A stretch of 64,000 nt of DNA from Sphingopyxis sp. H115 (GCF_001468465.1 NZ_LNSA01000016.1:1-64000); one strand, 5' to 3'; shown: positions 7,355 to 19,900, counted from the stretch's first letter. Notes: generated by a model not told the origin, from the sequence alone. Numbers and translations are program-made.

Positions 7355-8118
7355 CAGGTCGCCGAAAAGCCGTGGCGCGCAAAGATCGCGCGGCCCTGTT
7401 TGGACAAGAGGAAGGCGCGGAAGGCCGCAGCGTCTTTATGCCGCGAGGCCTTCAGCACCGCGACCGGATAGCGAATCGGCGGATGGCTTGCCGAGGGAAA
7501 GATGCCGACAATCCGCACCGCCTTCGACGCGCGCGCATCGGTTGCATATACGATGCCAAGCGGCGCAGCGCCGCGTTCGACGAGAGCCAGCGCGGCGCGG
7601 ACGTTTTCGGCGGGCGCAACCCTTGCCGCAACGCCGCTCCAGACACCAAGATGCGTCAACGCGGCCTTCGCATAGCGGCCCGCGGGCACCGCGTCGGGGT
7701 CCGCCATCGCAAGGCGGCCGCCACCCAGTGCTTTGGCGAGCGGAAAGCCCGGCGCCGGAGTCAGCCGAATCCGGCTCCGTAGCGGCGCGATGAGCACGAG
7801 GCGGTTGCCGAGCAACCTCGTGCGTGTCCCCGCGCGCAGCAGCCCGGCTTTGGCGACGGTGTCCATCCACGGCTCGTCGGCCGAGAGGAAGAGGTCGGCG
7901 GGAGCGCCCGCGATCACCTGCCGCGCGAGCGCCGACGATGCGGCGAAGGATAGCACGGGCCGGGGGTGTCCCTTCGCGGCCCAGATGTTTGCCGCTTCGC
8001 TGAGCGATTCCTGGAGGCTTGCGGCGGCGAGCACGACTGGCCCGCGCTCCTGTGCGATGGCGGCGGGCGCCAGCAACCATGCAAGCAACAGCACGAACAG
8101 GGAGAGGAAGCGGGCCAT
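7354..8118 (-). CDS. modA: Molybdate ABC transporter substrate-binding protein
   Basis: A 254-residue periplasmic binding protein. It starts with a Sec signal peptide (MARFLSLFVLLLAWLLAPAA, cleavage probably after AIAQ), then VVLAAASLQESL, the ModA motif whose Ser side chains help bind oxyanion. Further family pieces are FAASSALARQVIAGAPADLF and ATDARAS. The ATG at 8118 is preferred because the signal peptide begins there; the frame is open for another 37 codons upstream but that stretch is basic and overlaps the regulator gene. It lies 20 bases downstream of a Crp/Fnr-type regulator gene on the same strand. Confidence 0.9.
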   Translation of the reverse strand: MARFLSLFVLLLAWLLAPAAIAQERGPVVLAAASLQESLSEAANIWAAKGHPRPVLSFAASSALARQVIAGAPADLFLSADEPWMDTVAKAGLLRAGTRTRLLGNRLVLIAPLRSRIRLTPAPGFPLAKALGGGRLAMADPDAVPAGRYAKAALTHLGVWSGVAARVAPAENVRAALALVERGAAPLGIVYATDARASKAVRIVGIFPSASHPPIRYPVAVLKASRHKDAAAFRAFLLSKQGRAIFARHGFSAT

Positions 8119-8137
8119 CGGCACCGCTATAACGCCC

Positions 8138-8788
8138 TCATCCACCCGGCGAAAGCGGCGCGCACAGCCGGATGCGCCCGTAGCCACAGGCAAGCGCGCC
8201 GCGCGCTTCGAGCGTGCGTAGCGCGGCACCGAGCGTCACGCGCGACACACCGAGCAGGTCGGCGAGCTGCTGCTGCGTCGCGGCGACCGTGCAGCCGTCA
8301 GGGGCGTCGACGGCCATCGCGGCGAGCAGGCGCCACAGCCGCTCGGCGGTCGGCAGCCGCCGCTCGGCATCAATGATGTCGAGCGACACAGCGAGCTGGC
8401 GCCCGAGGCTGCGTAGCAGCAGCTCGGCCCAGCCGACATCCTCCTGCATCAGCCGGCGGAGCAGCGGCCGGTCGATCGCAATCAGCCGCGCAGGCCCGCT
8501 CGCGATTGCATCGACCTGACGCTCCATACCGGTGAAGAAGGCAAGCTCGCCGAAAATGTCGCCGGGCCCGAGCACCGCGAAGGCGGTGAAGGCGCCGTCC
8601 TCGGCGTAGCGGCCGACGAGCACATGCCCCTCGATCACCGCCCAGAAGGCGTCGCCGGGGTCGCCCTGATGCTGGATGAACTGGCCGTCGGCAAAGCGGC
8701 GCGGGTCGCGCGCCGCGAGCAGGCGGTCGCGATCGGGCCCTGCAAGCCGCGTCCGCTCGGCGAGCGCCAATTGATAAGATCTTTGCAT
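8138..8788 (-). CDS. Crp/Fnr family transcriptional regulator
   Basis: A 216-residue regulator with an N-terminal cyclic-nucleotide-binding-like beta-roll (GQFIQHQGDPGDAFWAVIEG, GDIFGELAFFTG) and a C-terminal winged helix (TQQQLADLLGVSRVTLGAAL). The nucleotide pocket looks degenerate: the FGELA part is present but the following Arg-Ser/Thr pair of true CRP proteins is not clear, and there is no cysteine cluster as in Fnr. The ligand is therefore unknown. It lies 20 bases upstream of modA on the same strand and diverges from the sterol-desaturase-family gene across a 68-base gap. Control of molybdate uptake by this protein is inference from position; no ModE gene is seen. Confidence 0.82.
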   Translation of the reverse strand: MQRSYQLALAERTRLAGPDRDRLLAARDPRRFADGQFIQHQGDPGDAFWAVIEGHVLVGRYAEDGAFTAFAVLGPGDIFGELAFFTGMERQVDAIASGPARLIAIDRPLLRRLMQEDVGWAELLLRSLGRQLAVSLDIIDAERRLPTAERLWRLLAAMAVDAPDGCTVAATQQQLADLLGVSRVTLGAALRTLEARGALACGYGRIRLCAPLSPGG

Positions 8789-8856
8789 TTCTGTCGCCGC
8801 TTTTGCGCCACGATGCGCGCAATAACAAGCGGCAAGGCCGCAACGGGAGATTGAGG

Positions 8857-9735
8857 ATGCACCTGACCACCGCCCAGTCGAGCGCGATCGTCGCGGCGAT
8901 CTATCTTGGGTTCTGCCTGATCGAGCTGATCCGCACGCGGCTGTTCACCAAGGACGAACAATCACGCCACGACGGGATCATCGAAATCGTCAGCACCTTC
9001 ATGTTGCTGATCGTCACCCAACCGGCGATCCTGCTGGTCGTCGGCGCACTCGGTCACCGTTTCTTTCCGCACTATGAAGGCGCGCTCGCGAACGCGCCCT
9101 TCCTCGCGGCGCTCGTGCTCTTCCTCGTCTTCGAGGATATGATGCAATATTGGTGGCACCGCGCGAGCCACAGCTTTGCCTGGCTCTACAACCTCCACCG
9201 CGCGCACCACAACGCCCGCTACATGAGCGTGCGGCTCGTTTACCGGAACAACATCATTTATTATGCGATGATGCCGAGCATCTGGTTCGCGGGCGTGCTG
9301 GTTTATCTCGGGCTCGGCTGGTTCTATGCCGGATATCTGGTGGTCAAGATGGCGGTGATCATCGGCGCGCACAGCGATGTCGCGTGGGATGCGCCGCTCT
9401 ACCGGATCAAGGCGCTGTCGCCGATCATGTGGGTGGTCGAACGGACGATCAGCACCCCCGCGACGCACCACGCGCACCACGGGCGTCACGCCGACGATCC
9501 GGCGGTGAACTATAAGGGCAATTTCGGGAATCTGCTGTTCTTCTGGGATGTCTTGTTCGGCACCGCAAAGATCACGCGCCACTATCCGGCAAGCTATGGC
9601 GTCGAGAACCTGCCGCCCGCGACGCTGGGACAGCAGCTCCTGTGGCCAATCTTCCCTGAAAACAAGGACATGGGCGCCCGCATCCCCGGCGCCGTGCCGA
9701 CGGCGTCGGCGCCGGGACCAGCGGCAACGGCCTAG
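8857..9735 (+). CDS. Sterol desaturase / fatty acid hydroxylase family protein
   Basis: A 292-residue integral membrane protein of the di-iron FA hydroxylase superfamily. The histidine clusters that bind the two irons are visible: HRASH (about 104-108), HRAHH (about 117-121) and THHAHHGRH near 207. Hydrophobic segments flank them at the N-terminus and in the middle. These enzymes hydroxylate or desaturate lipids or sterol-like substrates in the membrane; the substrate here is unknown. A GGAGATTGAGG ribosome-binding site precedes the ATG at 8857. The stop overlaps the stop of the convergent PepSY gene through a shared CTAG. Confidence 0.85.
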   Translation: MHLTTAQSSAIVAAIYLGFCLIELIRTRLFTKDEQSRHDGIIEIVSTFMLLIVTQPAILLVVGALGHRFFPHYEGALANAPFLAALVLFLVFEDMMQYWWHRASHSFAWLYNLHRAHHNARYMSVRLVYRNNIIYYAMMPSIWFAGVLVYLGLGWFYAGYLVVKMAVIIGAHSDVAWDAPLYRIKALSPIMWVVERTISTPATHHAHHGRHADDPAVNYKGNFGNLLFFWDVLFGTAKITRHYPASYGVENLPPATLGQQLLWPIFPENKDMGARIPGAVPTASAPGPAATA

Positions 9736-11084
9736 GCCGCGACGCCAAGCCAGCGCGCCGCGCGCGGCAGGCGGGGGAGCAAGAGCCGGTCGACGATCCA
9801 TAGCAAGATCAGCGACGCCGCCAGCAACGGGAGCAGCGCCGCGAGCAACAGGATGATCGCCGCGACCCCCTTCAGCTTCGCGGGGTCGCGCGGCAGCGGC
9901 GGCGCGCCGAGCGCGTCCTCGGGTTTGCGCCGCCGCCACATCAGGAAACCCGACACCGCAAGAGTGATCAGCATCAACGCGGTGAGCACTCCGATCAGCT
10001 GGCTGACGATCCCGAACAACGCCCCTTCGTGCCAGGCGATGCCGATCCCGACGATGCGGTCGATGACATGCTTGTCGGCAAAGCCGCTGCGCGACACCTC
10101 GATCCCGGTGACGACGTCGTAACTTACCTTGCGCACCAACGGCCGGTTCTGCGTCTGCGTGGTCAGCGTCCAGGTATCGCCATTGGGGGGACCGAACATG
10201 TTCGGCGCCCCCGGCGGCTGGATGATCACCGGCGCAGGCAAATTCTCGTTGCGCGCACGCAGGACGATGCGATCGAGCGGCACCCGCGGCGCATCGCCGA
10301 CCGCGACCGGCGCGGGCATCGCCTTGGCCATCGCAGCATGATCGTGCGCAGCGTGATGGTCGGCATGACCGCCGCTTTTCCAGTCCTGCGCGCCCTGCAC
10401 CCAGCCCATCTCGGCGCGCACGGCGCGGAAGCCCTGCGCCCAGACGTCGGTCCACGGCAGCGCGGTCAGCAGCAGCACCAGCGCCAGCCCCGACACCCAG
10501 AAACCGGTCACCGCGTGCAGGTCGCGCAGCGCGGTACGCCCGCCCTTCCCAAGCCGCGGCCAGACGACCCCCGCCATCCCGCGCCCGCGCGGCCACCACA
10601 GGTACAGCCCGGTCAGGATCATCACGATCGCCCAGCTCGCTGCCAGTTCGACGATGATCCCGCCGGGCTTGCCGATCAACAGGCTGCCGTGGATCTTGGC
10701 CAGCCACGCCGAAATCCGATCGTCGGGATTGGCGGAACCGATCACCTCGCCCCGCGGCGACACCGCGACATCGCGCATCGTCCCGTTCGTCAGTCCGACA
10801 TGGACAACCGCCGCGTCGCCGGGCGCCTGCGGCACGCGGTAATAATGAAAGTTCGCGCCCGGAAAGGCGGTCAGCGCTGCCTGTACCTGCGCATCGGGAT
10901 CGACCCGCTCGGCCGCCGGCAGCCCGCGCCAGACGCGCTCCTGCCACCGGTCGAGCTGCGGCTTGAACAGATAGGCCGCCCCCGTCACCGACAGCATCAG
11001 GATGAAGGGGATGACGAACAGCCCGGCGTAGAAATGCCAGCGCCAGATCGTGCGATAGAGCGGAATCCGGTTGATGTCGGTCAT
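9732..11084 (-). CDS. PepSY-associated membrane protein
   Basis: A 450-residue inner-membrane protein of the PepSY_TM family. It shows four main hydrophobic blocks: residues about 17-40 (WHFYAGLFVIPFILM), 143-163, 190-212 and 365-385, with a further pair at the C-terminus. Periplasmic loops resemble PepSY domains. One loop is histidine-rich (His 240, 243, 244, 247, 249), suggesting metal binding. Such proteins are usually encoded beside TonB receptors and are thought to help reduce or move iron or copper across the inner membrane. It begins 15 bases after the TonB receptor gene, so it is the last gene of that operon. Confidence 0.82.
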   Translation of the reverse strand: MTDINRIPLYRTIWRWHFYAGLFVIPFILMLSVTGAAYLFKPQLDRWQERVWRGLPAAERVDPDAQVQAALTAFPGANFHYYRVPQAPGDAAVVHVGLTNGTMRDVAVSPRGEVIGSANPDDRISAWLAKIHGSLLIGKPGGIIVELAASWAIVMILTGLYLWWPRGRGMAGVVWPRLGKGGRTALRDLHAVTGFWVSGLALVLLLTALPWTDVWAQGFRAVRAEMGWVQGAQDWKSGGHADHHAAHDHAAMAKAMPAPVAVGDAPRVPLDRIVLRARNENLPAPVIIQPPGAPNMFGPPNGDTWTLTTQTQNRPLVRKVSYDVVTGIEVSRSGFADKHVIDRIVGIGIAWHEGALFGIVSQLIGVLTALMLITLAVSGFLMWRRRKPEDALGAPPLPRDPAKLKGVAAIILLLAALLPLLAASLILLWIVDRLLLPRLPRAARWLGVAA

Positions 11085-11099
11085 CCCCTGTCCTCCTTT

Positions 11100-13124
11100 T
11101 TAGAAGCGCGCGCGAATGCCCGCGGACACCGCGCGGCGCTCGACCGGATAATAGATCGCCGAAGCGGCCGGCGTCACATTCGACGGCGCGGTGACATTGA
11201 TCGCCGCGCTAATGTCGCCGATCGCTTTCTTGCCGGTGATGTTGCGGACGTCGACAAAAGCGTCGATCCCCTCGGCGATCCGCGCCCCGCCCGTCACGCC
11301 CAGCAGCGCATAGCCCGGCGTCTGCACCAGGTTGCGATAATCGGCGTAAGGGCCATCGGGCACCCACTCGACGTTCGGCGCGACATGCAGCGCGTCACTG
11401 CCTATCCGCGCTTCGGCGCGATACACATGCTTCGGCACCACCGGCAGGCGGTTGTTCCCGTAGTCGGCGTCATTCCGGAACCGGAAATCGCTGTAGGTAT
11501 AGACCTGCCGCAGGCGCAGCCAGTCGGTCGGGGCAATTTCCAGCGCCGCCTCGACCCCCTGATGCAGCGTGCGGTCGGCGTTGAAGGTCGCCGCCGGGAT
11601 GCTGACATTGGTGGTGAACTGCAGCAATTCGCCCTTCAGCGTCGAGCGATAGAGCGCCAGATCCCAGCTCACGATCCCCGTCTTGCCGCGCGTCCCGACC
11701 TCGGCCGTCCAAGCGCGCTGCGGGCGGATCGTCGACACCACCTGGCTGACCGGCGGGGTGCCGATGTTCTGGAACACTTCGCCAAAGCCCGGAAATTCGG
11801 CCGAGCGGCTGTAATTGGCAAAGAATTGCACCGTCTCGCTCGGTTCGAACAGGACGCCGAACTTGGGCGAAAAGGCGTCGAAATCGATCCGCCCGTCGCG
11901 CGAGGTCGAGAGATTGACCCGCCGCTTGCGGAAGCCGTCGGCATAGACGCCGCCCGCGATCAGCGTCAGCTGCTCCACGGGGCGCACCCGCACTTCGCCA
12001 TAGATATTGGCGGTGCGCGCGGTCTGGTCGGCATCGAACACCAGCGCGCCGCGGCGCCCAGCGATATTCACATATTGCCGCGCATCGGTGCTGCCGCGGC
12101 GCAGCTCGCCGCCCAGCGTGACCTCGACCGGCCCGCTCGCATAATCGGCGCGGAAAAAGCCGCCGAGGTCAAGCGAGTCCTGATCGATCACCTGAAAAAT
12201 CGGGTGATAGAGCGACTTCGCGTTGACGAAGCCACCGACGTCGAGCTTGAACGCGCCCCAGTCGAACGTCGTGCGGTTCTGCAGCCGCAACGACACAATG
12301 TCGCGCGCCTGATCGCCCGCCACCGCCGCCGCACTCGACGCGCGCGGGGCGGTCAGCGCCTGACTATAGGTCAGCGCGCCGGGGATTTCCTGCTTGATGT
12401 CGTTATAGCTTGCATAAAAGCGCGTCGACACGGTGTCGCTCAGCTTCAGCCCGACATTGCCGTGAAAGCGAAAGCTGCGCCGGTTGACATGGTCGCGGTC
12501 GCCGCTCGATGTGTCGGCGCTGACCGCCGCCCACGCATCGACGCGCTCGCCTGCAACCCCCGCCGACACCAGCCCACGATAGCTGTCGAAACTGCCAACG
12601 TCGCCGCGCAGGTAGAAGCCCTCGGCGGTGCGCCCGGTCGGCGTCACGCCATTGACCGCGCCGCCCAAGGTCCCCGACCCGAAACGCAAGGCATTGGCGC
12701 CGCGATAAACCTCGAGATGGTCGAAGAAGATCGGTTCGAGTTCCTGGAAATCGCCATTGTCGTCGGCAAGATTAATCGGCACGCCGTCCTGCAACAGCGT
12801 GAGGCCGCGCATGTGAAAACCGCGCGACAGCCCCGACCCGCGGATCGAAATGCGCACCTCCTGACCGTAGCGCGGCTGGAGATAGACCCCCGGCGAGAAG
12901 GCAAGCGTGTCGCGCAAGGACACGATCGATTTGTCGGCATAATCTCGATGGCCGACGACGTCGGTGCCGCCGGCAGTCTTTGCGGCGCGCTCTTCGGCTT
13001 CGTTCGTGAGCTGCGGCGCGGTGACGATAATCGTCGAGTCGGCCTCTTCGGCATGGACAGGAGCGGTCGAAAGGCAAGTGACGAGCGCCAGCAAGGGGGC
13101 GCTGCGATAGGCGAATTTGATCAT
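11100..13124 (-). CDS. TonB-dependent outer-membrane receptor
   Basis: A 674-residue receptor. It starts with a signal peptide (MIKFAYRSAPLLALVTCLST, cleaved near VHAEEA), then a short TonB-box-like STIIVTAP, a plug domain with SIRGSGLSRGFHMRGLTLLQ, DGVPINLAD and VYRGANALRFGSGTLGG, and a 22-strand barrel ending in the outer-membrane signature IRARF with terminal Phe. The plug is of the siderophore/metal-complex type. The ATG at 13124 is preferred over one nine codons upstream because an AGGGAAG ribosome-binding site precedes it. It sits between a DUF2946 gene and a PepSY gene, which suggests uptake of iron or copper complexes; the substrate is not determined. Confidence 0.88.
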   Translation of the reverse strand: MIKFAYRSAPLLALVTCLSTAPVHAEEADSTIIVTAPQLTNEAEERAAKTAGGTDVVGHRDYADKSIVSLRDTLAFSPGVYLQPRYGQEVRISIRGSGLSRGFHMRGLTLLQDGVPINLADDNGDFQELEPIFFDHLEVYRGANALRFGSGTLGGAVNGVTPTGRTAEGFYLRGDVGSFDSYRGLVSAGVAGERVDAWAAVSADTSSGDRDHVNRRSFRFHGNVGLKLSDTVSTRFYASYNDIKQEIPGALTYSQALTAPRASSAAAVAGDQARDIVSLRLQNRTTFDWGAFKLDVGGFVNAKSLYHPIFQVIDQDSLDLGGFFRADYASGPVEVTLGGELRRGSTDARQYVNIAGRRGALVFDADQTARTANIYGEVRVRPVEQLTLIAGGVYADGFRKRRVNLSTSRDGRIDFDAFSPKFGVLFEPSETVQFFANYSRSAEFPGFGEVFQNIGTPPVSQVVSTIRPQRAWTAEVGTRGKTGIVSWDLALYRSTLKGELLQFTTNVSIPAATFNADRTLHQGVEAALEIAPTDWLRLRQVYTYSDFRFRNDADYGNNRLPVVPKHVYRAEARIGSDALHVAPNVEWVPDGPYADYRNLVQTPGYALLGVTGGARIAEGIDAFVDVRNITGKKAIGDISAAINVTAPSNVTPAASAIYYPVERRAVSAGIRARF

Positions 13125-13193
13125 TGATATTGCTTCCCTGGAAACAGGCATGGCGCCGCGCCGCGCGGAGCGCGGGCGGCAGTTCAGGCTGGA

Positions 13194-13586
13194 TCAGGCG
13201 AAGCGAGGTGGACCGGTACTCGGCGGGAGTGGCGATGCGATCCCGGGCGCGAAGCCGAGCGAAGGCAAGTCGACAAGCGAGGGCTGAACAGGCAGCGGGG
13301 CTGCTGCAAGCACGGGCAATTCAGGGACGATCGGCGCGTTGGCCAGCGCACCCCACGGACAATGCTGCTGCACGTCTCCCGCGTCGTGGCTGCCTGCTTT
13401 CTCAAGCGGGATCGTCATCGTTCCGCCGGGGTTCGCCGGGTCCGAACAGATTCGGACGGTGATCGACCCGCCCGCGTCGCTCTCGATCATCCAGCCCGGC
13501 GCGACGAGCACCCGCGCGGCAAGCGCGAGGAGCAGCGGCAGGAGCAGCAGGATGCCGGGACGGCGAAAGGCGGCGAGGAGACCCAC
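13194..13586 (-). CDS. DUF2946-type small exported/membrane protein
   Basis: About 130 residues. It begins with a basic stretch and a strong hydrophobic segment (FRRPGILLLLPLLLALAARV), then GWMIESDAGG, ITVRICSDPANPGG and a QHCPWGALANAPIVP part, and a proline-rich tail. The pattern of one N-terminal membrane segment, a Cys in the ICS element and a later HCPW matches DUF2946 proteins, which occur next to TonB receptors and PepSY proteins in metal-uptake loci. There is no ATG in frame; a GTG at 13586 with AAGG about 10 bases before it is chosen, and a GTG at 13637 is the alternative. The receptor gene starts 69 bases downstream. Confidence 0.6.
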   Translation of the reverse strand: MGLLAAFRRPGILLLLPLLLALAARVLVAPGWMIESDAGGSITVRICSDPANPGGTMTIPLEKAGSHDAGDVQQHCPWGALANAPIVPELPVLAAAPLPVQPSLVDLPSLGFAPGIASPLPPSTGPPRFA

Positions 13587-13650
13587 GCGCCGCGCCTTAT
13601 GGCGCGCGCGGACGTCTGGCAAGCGAACAGATTGCACCGCTCCCCGCAAC

Positions 13651-14820
13651 CTATTCGGCCGGCGTCTCGTCGGTCTTCTTACCCGTGCGCGTCCAGGGAT
13701 AGAGGAACTGGCCCCAATAGTTTCTGGGCACATCCTCGGGGATGCCGTAATTTTCGGGCCAGCGGTCCTTGGGCAGGTGGAAGGTGCCGAACAATTTGTC
13801 GATCCACGGGAAGTGGATCGCGAAATTAACGTCGAACGCTTCGCGCTCGAGCCCGTGGTGCCAATGGTGGAAACGCGGGGTCGCGATCCAGTGGCCGAGC
13901 CGGTTGAAATTGCCGCCGATATTGGCATGGAGCAGCGACGACCAGACATAGACGAAGCCGATATAAGCCTGCATCACCGACGGGCTGAACCCCAATGTGA
14001 AGAGCGGCAGCGAGGTAATCGCACGCAGCAGGATGATCTCGACGAAATGCATCCGCGAGCCCGCGAGCCAGTCCATCGACTTGGCGCTGTGGTGCACCGC
14101 GTGGAAGCCCCAGAGAAAGGGGTAGCGATGGAAGCTGCGGTGGAAGAAATATTGCGCCAGGTCCGACGCGACGAGCACGATTGCGAACTGGACGATCCAC
14201 GGCAGCGAGGCGACAGCTGCACGAAAAGCCTCCCAATCGTTCGTATTTTCGTTGATGATCGTCGAGGGCGCGAGCGCGAGGAAGCCCAGCACCTGCACGA
14301 ACATCGTGCTAACCAGATAATAGAAGAGATCTTCGCGCCATTCGGTGCGGAACAATCGCTGCGTGCGACGATGCGGAAAGGCGCGCTCCAATGGCGCGAA
14401 CATGAAGCCGGTGACGAGCAGGTTTACGACGAAGAAATCGAGCCCGAAGAAAATGCCCCAGTCGCGCGTCTCCTGCGGCTGGACGTTCGCCCCGCCGACG
14501 AGAATTGCGGCAAGCCCGATCATCAGCGCTGTCAGCCCGAGCACCTTGCGCGGACGCAGCAGCAGGCTGAGCAAGGAGAGGCCGTAGCTGATCAATAGCG
14601 TCGCGTGAACGACGCCGCGAAAGCCGCCCCAATCCTTGACAACCTCAAGCTCGGGGGTCGCAAACCAGTCGGGAAAGCGCAGCGCGATGACCATGAAAAA
14701 GCCCGCGATCGCGAAGAGCAGCCCGAAAAATCCCGAAAGCCAGCCGCTACCGAACCGCCGTACCTCGGTATGCGATTCAAGGTCGCGCATCAGATTCTGG
14801 AGATAGTCACGCTTTGCCAT
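13651..14820 (-). CDS. Sterol desaturase family protein
   Basis: A 388-residue membrane protein with a long N-terminal membrane part (about five hydrophobic segments) and a C-terminal FA hydroxylase domain. The iron-binding histidines are in FFHRSFH, GFHAVHHSAKSMDW and RFHHWHHGLER. The HHS..MDW element is seen in family members that act on membrane lipids. It is longer than the sterol-desaturase-family protein at 8857-9735 and not closely similar to it. The ATG at 14820 gives a normal N-terminus; the longer frame upstream is the repeat-containing intergenic region. It lies directly upstream of the DUF2946-TonB-PepSY genes on the same strand and may share their transcript. Confidence 0.85.
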   Translation of the reverse strand: MAKRDYLQNLMRDLESHTEVRRFGSGWLSGFFGLLFAIAGFFMVIALRFPDWFATPELEVVKDWGGFRGVVHATLLISYGLSLLSLLLRPRKVLGLTALMIGLAAILVGGANVQPQETRDWGIFFGLDFFVVNLLVTGFMFAPLERAFPHRRTQRLFRTEWREDLFYYLVSTMFVQVLGFLALAPSTIINENTNDWEAFRAAVASLPWIVQFAIVLVASDLAQYFFHRSFHRYPFLWGFHAVHHSAKSMDWLAGSRMHFVEIILLRAITSLPLFTLGFSPSVMQAYIGFVYVWSSLLHANIGGNFNRLGHWIATPRFHHWHHGLEREAFDVNFAIHFPWIDKLFGTFHLPKDRWPENYGIPEDVPRNYWGQFLYPWTRTGKKTDETPAE

Positions 14821-14880
14821 GTCGTCCCCCCACAGCATTTCGGCCGCGCGGTCTGTGACGGCGCGCACGGTGCTTATAAC

Positions 14881-15009
14881 TCCTCCCTGTGGCGAAGCCA
14901 TGGGGAGGTGGCAGCGCGAAGCGCTGACGGAGGGGCCGTTGCGCAACGCCGCCGCCCCTCCACCATCCTTCGGATGGTCCCCCTCCCCATCGCTTTGCGA
15001 CAGGGAGGA
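14881..15009. repeat. Long imperfect inverted repeat with inner hairpins
   Basis: The left arm at 14881-14909 (starting TCCTCCCTGTGGCGAAGCCA) is almost the reverse complement of the right arm at 14982-15009 (ending TTTGCGACAGGGAGGA). Smaller hairpins lie inside it, for example CAGCGC-GAA-GCGCTG and CCATCC-TTC-GGATGG. The element fills most of the gap between the sterol-desaturase-family gene and the ligA stop. Elements of this look are scattered between genes in sphingomonad genomes; here it may also end the converging or tandem transcripts. Confidence 0.65.
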
Positions 15010-15013
15010 TCAA

Positions 15014-18229
<3,216 letters not shown>

Positions 18230-18233
<4 letters not shown>

Positions 18234-19900
18234 GCCGCAACCTCCAGCAACCGTTCGGCCTGCGCGCGTGCTTCGTCGGTGACCTCGGCGCCCGACAACA
18301 TGCGCGCGATTTCCTCGCGGCGGCCGGCATCATCGAGCGCACGGACGCTGGTCCGCGTTACGGTGCCCTCGCTCGATTTCGCGATGATGAAATGGAAGGC
18401 GCCTTTGGCGGCGACTTGCGGGCTGTGCGTCACCGCGAGCAATTGCTTGCCCGCGCCCGCAAGCCGCGCCAGCCGGTCGCCGATCGCGCTCGCCACCGCG
18501 CCGCCGACGCCGCGGTCGATTTCGTCGAAGATGATCGTGTCGGCGCCGCCCTCTTCGGCGAGCGCGACCTTCAGCGCGAGGATGAAGCGCGACAATTCCC
18601 CTCCCGAGGCGATCTTGGCGAGCGGCGCAAAGGGCGCGCCGGGATTGGTCGAGATGAGGAATTCGACGCGGTCCATGCCCTCCGGCCCCCAGCGATCGGC
18701 GGGCAGCCGTTCGACGAGCGTCTGGAAGCGCGCGGCGTCGAGTTTCAGCGGTACAAGCTCGCCCGCGACCGCCGTGTCGAGCCGAGTCGCCGCCTTGCTG
18801 CGTTGATCGGAGAGCGCGGTCGCGGCGTGGGTGTAGGCGGCCGCCATTTCGGCCACCGCGGCTTCGAGCTTCGCGAGCCCCGCGCTGCCGCCCTCGATCG
18901 CGTCGAGCCGCGCGGCGAGCGTGCCGGTGAGTTCGGCGAGTTCGTCGGGCTGACACCCGTGCTTGCGCGCCATCGCGCGTAGCTCGAACAGCCGCGTCTC
19001 GGTCGCCTCGAGCCGTTCGGGGTCATATTCCATTGCGCGCGCGGCTTCATGGAGCTTCGTCTCGGCCTCGTCGGCCTCGATGATCGCGCGGTCGAGCCCC
19101 GCGAGCGCCTCGGCGAGCAACGGATGATCGCCCGCGAGCCGGTCGAGCCGCCGCGCCGCGGCGCGAAGTTGCGCCGGTCCGCTGTCGCTGCCGTCGAACG
19201 CTTCCATGATCGCGCCCATATCGCCGGCCAGCCGTTCGCCCTTCTGCATCGCGGCGCGCGCTTCGGCGAGTTCGGCTTCCTCACCCGGCTGGGGAGCAAG
19301 CGCCTGCAGTTCGGCGACGCAATGTTCGAGCCATTCGCGGTCGCGCTCGGCCTCCGAAATCGCGGCGCGCGCGGCGGCGAGCTTGTCCTCCGCCGCGCGC
19401 CACGCCGCATGGGCGGCCGCCACGGCGCCGGTGTCGGCGCGGGCATAGGCGTCGAGAAGCGCGCGGTGCCCCGCGGGCGCGAGCAGGCCGCGGTCGTCGT
19501 GCTGGCCGTGTATCTCGACCAGATGGCCGCCGACCTCGCGCAGCAGCGCCGCCGAACAGGGTTGGTCGTTCAGGAAGGCGCGGCTGCCGCCGTCGACCTT
19601 GAGCGTCCGGCGGATCAACAGCGGTTCGCCCACCTCCAGCGCAATGTCATTGTCCGCGAGCAGCGCCGCCAGCCGTGTGCCGGACGCCGGCGCGGCGAAA
19701 CTGGCGGTCACTTGCGCCTTGTCGCTACCCTGACGTACCAGCGCGCTGTCGGCGCGCATGCCGAGCGCGAGCCCCAGCGCGTCGAGCAGGATCGATTTGC
19801 CTGCCCCGGTCTCGCCCGTCAGCACCCCCAACCCGGCCTCGAAATCGAGGTCCAGCCGTTCGATCAGGACAATGTTGGCGATGGAAAGCGCCGTCAGCAT
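18230..19900 (-). CDS. recN: DNA repair protein RecN
   Basis: A 556-residue SMC-like ATPase for double-strand break repair. Walker A is GETGAGKS at residues 29-36, the middle is a long coiled-coil-rich region (AARDI/AEAE-type heptads through about residue 350), and the C-terminal half holds the ABC signature IASGGELSRFILALK and Walker B TIIFDEIDRGVGG. The start MLTALSIANIVLIERL is typical for the family. It follows bamD after 44 bases. A sequence close to the alphaproteobacterial LexA box lies 18 bases before its ATG. The stop overlaps the downstream GNAT start. Confidence 0.95.

Noticed and set aside
8962..10947. A 661-codon minus-strand frame over the sterol-desaturase-family and PepSY genes
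   Set aside because: No recognisable domain, and it overlaps two well-supported genes in other frames.
10029..13127. A 1032-codon plus-strand frame opposite the TonB receptor and PepSY genes
   Set aside because: Product is Arg/Ala/Asp-rich without motifs; the receptor on the other strand has signal peptide, plug, barrel and terminal Phe.
13125..13193. A cobalamin or other riboswitch before the TonB receptor
   Set aside because: The gap is only 69 bases, too short for the known aptamer, and shows no B12-box-like sequence.
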